This document shows positions 5,167 through 7,838 of a stretch of DNA of 7,838 nucleotides, one piece after another. Location: the NCBI GenBank assembly GCA_020057765.1, contig JAGVFE010000050.1, forward strand, positions 1 through 7,838, read 5' to 3'. Within the stretch, counting starts at the first letter, position 1, and each line of letters opens with the position of its first letter. Made by a program: the position numbers and the translations under genes. This DNA is from Candidatus Woesebacteria bacterium. GTDB taxonomy: Bacteria; Patescibacteriota; Microgenomatia; UBA10105; UBA927. Under the pieces are notes generated by a model that made no database searches, had not been told where the DNA came from, and saw only the letters and a program-made list of their open reading frames with translations.

Positions 5167-5931
5167 TTATAGCCAGTCGTCGAAATTTTTGCTTTCCTTC
5201 TTGAAAACATATATGCCCAATACGGCAGTCAGAAAGACGACTCCCACGTTGGAGGCTAGCATTGCCGGTCCCGGGCCGGGAAGACCCAGGAGCGCCTGCT
5301 GGAGGAGCTGGAGGATGGACGTGAGCGGGTTGGCGCGCCAGAGCCACAGCACGGGCCGAGGAATCATGGTGAGCGAATACATGATAGGGGTCGCGTAAAA
5401 CCAGATGATGAGGAGAGCCGACACAAAAAAGTTGACGTCGCGGAAGCGGACGTTGAGACTAGTGGTTAAGAGACTTAGTCCAACGGCAAACGTCAGCAAC
5501 AGGATAAAACTCACAAAAACAAGCGGGATGGATATCCAGGAGATTGTCCCCAAAAAAAGTACAGGGATGAGATACAGAAGGAACGCGAGCAAAAAATGGA
5601 TGAAGTTAGACAGGATGATGGAGATGGGGATGACGGCATGGGGGAACCGGGCTTTTTTGATGAGGCTCCTTTCGTAGACGATAGACGGGGTTGTCTTGGA
5701 AAGAGAAAGTGAGAAGAAATTCCAGACCAAAAGTCCGATAAAAAGAAAAAAATAATAATTTTTGACCGGTTGCGCCAGAAGAAAGGTGAAGACAAAGCCG
5801 ATGACGAGCATCTGGAGAAGCGGGTTGGCAACCAACCAAAAAAATCCAAACACGGTGTGTTTATAGCGAGCCCGCAGTTCCCGCTCGGTCATGGCGAGTA
5901 GAAGATCGATAAATAATCTCGTATCGTTCAT
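5167..5931 (-). CDS. wzm: ABC-2 type permease of the Wzm/TagG polysaccharide export family
   Basis: This 254-residue integral membrane protein has the family's landmarks: the cytoplasmic RELRARYKHTVFGFFW (17-32), six likely membrane segments (about 31-53, 59-80, 98-125, 132-158, 170-190, 220-243), the ERSLIKKARFPHAVIP loop (87-102), the NVRFRDVNFF segment and the IWFYATPIMYS motif. Such permeases pair with a Wzt-type ATPase to export undecaprenyl-linked O-antigen, teichoic acid or similar glycans. The length is normal and the gene looks intact. The ATG at 5931 lies 9 bp after a perfect TATAAT. An ATPase gene would normally follow directly; here a broken ATPase of another type follows. The nearest Wzt-type sequences are a truncated remnant (3315) and the ATPase-peptidase fusion (1733). 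Divergent to it is a sugar transferase gene, which supports a surface glycan role. Confidence 0.9.
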   Translation of the reverse strand: MNDTRLFIDLLLAMTERELRARYKHTVFGFFWLVANPLLQMLVIGFVFTFLLAQPVKNYYFFLFIGLLVWNFFSLSLSKTTPSIVYERSLIKKARFPHAVIPISIILSNFIHFLLAFLLYLIPVLFLGTISWISIPLVFVSFILLLTFAVGLSLLTTSLNVRFRDVNFFVSALLIIWFYATPIMYSLTMIPRPVLWLWRANPLTSILQLLQQALLGLPGPGPAMLASNVGVVFLTAVLGIYVFKKESKNFDDWL

Positions 5932-5939
5932 AACGGGGG

Positions 5940-5946
5940 TATTATA
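5940..5946. promoter_or_regulatory. Overlapping divergent -10 boxes between permease and sugar transferase
   Basis: The minus strand reads TATAAT (5946-5941), a perfect -10 box, 9 bp before the permease ATG. The plus strand reads TATTAT (5940-5945) over the same bases. No strong -35 is seen for either. A single symmetric element may drive both genes. Confidence 0.5.
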
Positions 5947-6064
5947 CTACGAGGCTTACGGCTTTGGGGTCCAGAGGCCGCGGGTGGCGCCCTTAGCCCG
6001 ATCCTCGGCGGCGATGAGGAAAAGGAATGGGGCGAAGCGTTTCATGTGCTCATTTGATAGTATC

Positions 6065-6706
6065 ATGGTGGCAATTGAGCCAATCATGAACATGAAGCAC
6101 GTTGTCTATTGGATATTTCTATATGTATTGTTGGTTGCAGCGCTGCCCATTATGGGCGCGGCTGCAATCCTTGTCGCGCTTATTGATGGATTTCCCGTCT
6201 TCTATCGGCAGCGGCGGGTTGGGTTGGGGGGCAGGCCGTTTACGATGTATAAATTCCGGACGATGGTCATTGGGGCGGATGCGCTGCAAAAGAAGTACAG
6301 CCGGCTCAATGAAGCAGACGGGCCGGTGTTTAAAATCAGAAACGATCCGCGACTTACGAAGTTTGGCAGGTTTTTAAGTCACACAGGGCTTGACGAGCTG
6401 CCTCAATTATGCAATGTGCTACAGGGCGACATGGCCCTCATCGGTCCCCGTCCACTGCCGGTTGACGAAGCCAAAAAACTCGCCCCGTGGATGGAAAAGC
6501 GCCACGAGGTGAATCCCGGCATCATCTCGCCGTGGATATTGGAAGGCCACAATCATGGCGATTTTGCCGCCTGGATGAAAAGCGACATTGCCTACGCTTC
6601 CCGGAAGTCTCTTGGGCACGATAGTATTTTGGCGGTTTGCAGCGTGATATTTCTTTTGCACTTGCTCACGCGGGAACTCACGTCGTTGGGGTCGGGAAAG
6701 CGATAG
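6065..6706 (+). CDS. Sugar transferase (PglC/WbaP superfamily, polyprenyl-phosphate phosphoglycosyltransferase)
   Basis: With this start the protein is 213 residues, close to minimal PglC-type enzymes. It has one hydrophobic membrane segment with a central proline (13-40, Pro28), then FYRQRRVG (46-53) and F.MYKFRTM (59-67). The catalytic Asp-Glu pair is in LDELPQL (109-115), and NVLQGDMALIGPRPL spans 117-131. These enzymes move a sugar phosphate onto undecaprenyl phosphate at the inner face of the membrane, starting glycan assembly. After PGI the usual TGWAQxxGR is replaced by ISPWILEGH, so substrate use may differ. The start is uncertain: in-frame ATGs at 6014, 6044, 6065, 6086 and 6092 have no clear Shine-Dalgarno site. 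I prefer 6065 because about ten residues before the membrane helix is typical. The open frame back to 5891 overlaps the permease gene and is unlikely to be used. Confidence 0.88.
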   Translation: MVAIEPIMNMKHVVYWIFLYVLLVAALPIMGAAAILVALIDGFPVFYRQRRVGLGGRPFTMYKFRTMVIGADALQKKYSRLNEADGPVFKIRNDPRLTKFGRFLSHTGLDELPQLCNVLQGDMALIGPRPLPVDEAKKLAPWMEKRHEVNPGIISPWILEGHNHGDFAAWMKSDIAYASRKSLGHDSILAVCSVIFLLHLLTRELTSLGSGKR

Positions 6707-6729
6707 TTTTGTTTTGGGCCGAAACGTGG

Positions 6730-6735
6730 TACAGT
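6730..6735 (+). promoter_or_regulatory. -10 box of the RelE-type toxin-antitoxin operon
   Basis: TACAGT lies 6 bp before the antitoxin ATG at 6742, with only a weak T-rich -35 region near 6707-6714. Transcription would begin at or next to the start codon, giving a leaderless message. The match to consensus is 4 of 6, so this is tentative. Confidence 0.4.
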
Positions 6736-6741
6736 GAGTCC

Positions 6742-6966
6742 ATGAACGGACAAACAATCACCACTCAGGATTTGCTTTCAGAAATACACGTTATTGAGAA
6801 GGCCCTTTCGGATCTTAAGAGAAAGGTTTTTTCTTTCGTGCCGCCAAAATACGGGAGCGATGCTTGGTGGGAAAAAATGGACAACGAAGGACTTGAGCAA
6901 ATCAGACAAGGCAACGTTGTGAAATTTGATTCCATCAAGGATTTACAGAAACACCTGGGACTATGA
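6742..6966 (+). CDS. Putative antitoxin of a RelE-type toxin-antitoxin pair
   Basis: This 74-residue protein directly precedes a RelE-like toxin and overlaps it by 4 bp (ATGA), the standard antitoxin-first order. An N-terminal helical region (about 8-26, SEIHVIEKALSDLKRKV) is followed by SDAWWEKMDNEGLEQIRQGNVVKFDSIKDLQKHL. That second segment resembles the toxin-binding tail of many small antitoxins (an R/QxGxVxxFxSxxxLxxxL pattern). I see no clear DNA-binding ribbon-helix-helix or HTH motif, so autoregulation is not evident. The start at 6742 is preferred over an upstream ATG at 6637, because that one lies inside the sugar transferase gene and the added residues have no family resemblance. 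Confidence 0.75.
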   Translation: MNGQTITTQDLLSEIHVIEKALSDLKRKVFSFVPPKYGSDAWWEKMDNEGLEQIRQGNVVKFDSIKDLQKHLGL

Positions 6967-7223
6967 TCAGCTATGTCCTTTCAAAGAACGCACACCAGCA
7001 ACTTCAAAAGCTCCCCAGAAACATACAACGGAAGTTTCTCAAGCAATTGAATTTTCTCCTTCAAAATCAGAAACATCCGTCTCTTCGATCTCGAAAAATG
7101 TCAGGCTCAGACAAATACGAAGCAAGAATAGATCGAAAAAACCGCCTTACCTATTTGTCCCAGAAGGGTGAAATACTCATCATCACCATCGGTCCCCACG
7201 ACGAAGGGTTGGGGAAAAAATAA
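6963..7223 (+). CDS. RelE/ParE-superfamily toxin
   Basis: This 86-residue protein has the RelE/ParE pattern. An N-terminal strand (ISYVLSKNAHQQLQKLP) leads into two helices to about residue 35 (RNIQRKFLKQLNFLLQNQ). The core strands KYEARIDRKNRLTYLSQKGEILIITIG follow, with a C-terminal GPHDEGL like the HDE ending of YafQ/RelE relatives. Members cut mRNA at the ribosome or inhibit gyrase. The basic residues and the terminal His fit an mRNA interferase better, but this is not settled. Translation probably depends on coupling to the antitoxin, since no Shine-Dalgarno site is seen at the overlapping ATG. Length and motifs suggest an intact toxin. The pair sits between the sugar transferase gene and the partial gene at the window end. 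Confidence 0.84.
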   Translation: MISYVLSKNAHQQLQKLPRNIQRKFLKQLNFLLQNQKHPSLRSRKMSGSDKYEARIDRKNRLTYLSQKGEILIITIGPHDEGLGKK

Positions 7224-7225
7224 GA

Positions 7226-7255
7226 TTGGATAAAACAGAATCAAAATGTTATTAT
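7226..7255 (+). promoter_or_regulatory. Promoter with extended -10 ahead of the terminal gene
   Basis: TTGGAT (7226-7231) is followed by an 18-bp spacer and TATTAT (7250-7255). TG at 7247-7248 makes an extended -10. The hexamer ends 8 bp before the ATG at 7264, again predicting an almost leaderless message. It suggests the last gene has its own promoter, separate from the toxin operon. Confidence 0.55.
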
Positions 7256-7263
7256 AGGTGTAT

Positions 7264-7838
7264 ATGCTTATGCCTGAAATGAAACCCGAGCAAGAAACAA
7301 CAACTGGAGCCAGAGGTCTCGAACAAATAGGAACTCAACTTGTACATTTCCTGCAGGAAGAATGGCGGGCAGACGTCCCCTTTCTTCTTGATACGCTTCA
7401 TGGGATTCACGCCATGGCCAAGGACGCTGCCATGCCATTTTATTGGGCGCAGACTAATCCGGGCCTAGCCGCAGAGGTTGTCGGAATAAAGGTCAATCGT
7501 GTGGTAGTCGACGCAGCGCAGGGCGGAAAAGAGATTGTGCAGCTGGGCACAAAACATCCAGGCCGCATAGCAGCACCAGCAGCCGTAATGTTCCTTCTTA
7601 CGTTTTGTTCCACCGAACCAGGCCCTATGATCACACCAGGATTATATCCTCTTCCGGCAACGCCTACAGCCGAAGCGCCAAAACCTACCCAGACTGCGCC
7701 CAGACCCACGGCTACTCCCCGGGGGATTCTCGCTATGCCGACAGGGGAAGCCATAGGAGGAAAACCCGTAGACGTTGCCGGCCGTGGCCGGGGTGAACGG
7801 GACGTGATCCGAGACGATCACGTCGGCGGCCGCGCCGG
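7264..7838 (+). CDS. Unrecognised protein with hydrophobic segment and Pro/Thr-rich linker (3' end outside window)
   Basis: The frame is open from ATG 7264 to the window end, 191 complete codons without a stop. I do not recognise the family. Residues 1-100 are mostly helical-looking and soluble, with one hydrophobic strand-like stretch (EVVGIKVNRVVVDAA, 71-85). A hydrophobic segment IAAPAAVMFLLTFC (102-115) comes after His-Pro-Gly-Arg. Then a Pro/Thr/Ala-rich stretch (residues 117-153) resembles an extracytoplasmic linker, and the last part is Gly/Arg/Asp-rich. This could be a membrane protein with an N-terminal cytoplasmic domain. Residues 112-115 (LTFC) are a poor lipobox, so a lipoprotein beginning at an internal Met is less likely. 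In-frame ATGs at 7270 and 7279 are alternative starts. GC content rises visibly after about 7600. Its promoter sits directly upstream. Confidence 0.65.
   Translation, partial: MLMPEMKPEQETTTGARGLEQIGTQLVHFLQEEWRADVPFLLDTLHGIHAMAKDAAMPFYWAQTNPGLAAEVVGIKVNRVVVDAAQGGKEIVQLGTKHPGRIAAPAAVMFLLTFCSTEPGPMITPGLYPLPATPTAEAPKPTQTAPRPTATPRGILAMPTGEAIGGKPVDVAGRGRGERDVIRDDHVGGRA
7801..7824. repeat. Perfect 9-bp inverted repeat near the window end
   Basis: GACGTGATC (7801-7809) and GATCACGTC (7816-7824) pair perfectly across a 6-base loop. It lies inside the open reading frame in GC-rich sequence, where it encodes an Asp/Arg-rich stretch. It may be a chance result of codon use, since no T tract follows. 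Confidence 0.45.

Noticed and set aside
5891..6064. Longer N-terminus for the sugar transferase beginning at 5891
   Set aside because: It overlaps the permease start on the other strand, lies upstream of the shared -10 element, and the added residues do not resemble the family.
6637..6741. Upstream start for the antitoxin at 6637
   Set aside because: It would lie inside the sugar transferase gene, the extra residues look random, and a -10-like hexamer sits just before 6742.
7440..7754. Minus-strand open frame of 104 codons opposite the terminal gene
   Set aside because: Its Gly/Val/Ala-rich sequence is what GC-rich antisense of the plus-strand frame would give; no start signal or family resemblance is seen.

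Overview
The window looks like part of a cell-surface polysaccharide and export locus from a small-genome bacterium. I think a Patescibacteria/CPR-type lineage is most likely. This rests on general character (compact overlapping genes, several small toxin-antitoxin and COG1373-type ATPase modules, few Shine-Dalgarno sites, many -10 boxes almost touching start codons), not on a marker gene. Promoter elements are bacterial (TTGACA/TATAAT-like). No rRNA, tRNA, CRISPR array or transposase is visible.

Left end, plus strand (1-714): the C-terminal part of a QueC-like PP-loop enzyme, with its Cys4 zinc site, enters from outside the window. A PqqD-like small protein follows and has the one clear Shine-Dalgarno site seen in the window. 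This pair converges on, and overlaps by 37 bp, a minus-strand gene (678-1733). That gene encodes a Wzt/TagH-type ABC ATPase fused to a soluble S26-family (SipW-like Ser/His) peptidase domain, which is the most unusual protein here.

Middle, minus strand (1774-5931): read in the direction of transcription, the order is an ABC-2 permease (Wzm/TagG type), a gutted COG1373 ATPase pseudogene, an intact AAA/DUF4143 ATPase, a truncated remnant of a second Wzt-type ATPase, an AbiEi/AbiEii toxin-antitoxin pair, and the intact ATPase-peptidase fusion. The permease is thus separated from an intact ATPase partner by about 3.4 kb of inserted or decayed accessory genes. The remnant and the intact ATPase share a direct repeat 1600 bp apart.

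Right side, plus strand (6065-7838): a bacterial sugar transferase (PglC/WbaP superfamily) is transcribed divergently from the permease. It is followed by an antitoxin/RelE-type toxin pair with an ATGA overlap. A last gene runs off the window end: an N-terminal domain I do not recognise, a short hydrophobic segment, and a Pro/Thr-rich linker.

Working model (inference): the sugar transferase starts a lipid-linked glycan, and the permease plus an ATPase export it or a related substrate. The ATPase-peptidase fusion, with the nearby PqqD-like protein and QueC-like enzyme, raises the possibility of a peptide modification, cleavage and export system analogous to peptidase-containing ABC exporters. 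Three accessory modules of toxin-antitoxin or COG1373-ATPase type have settled within this locus.
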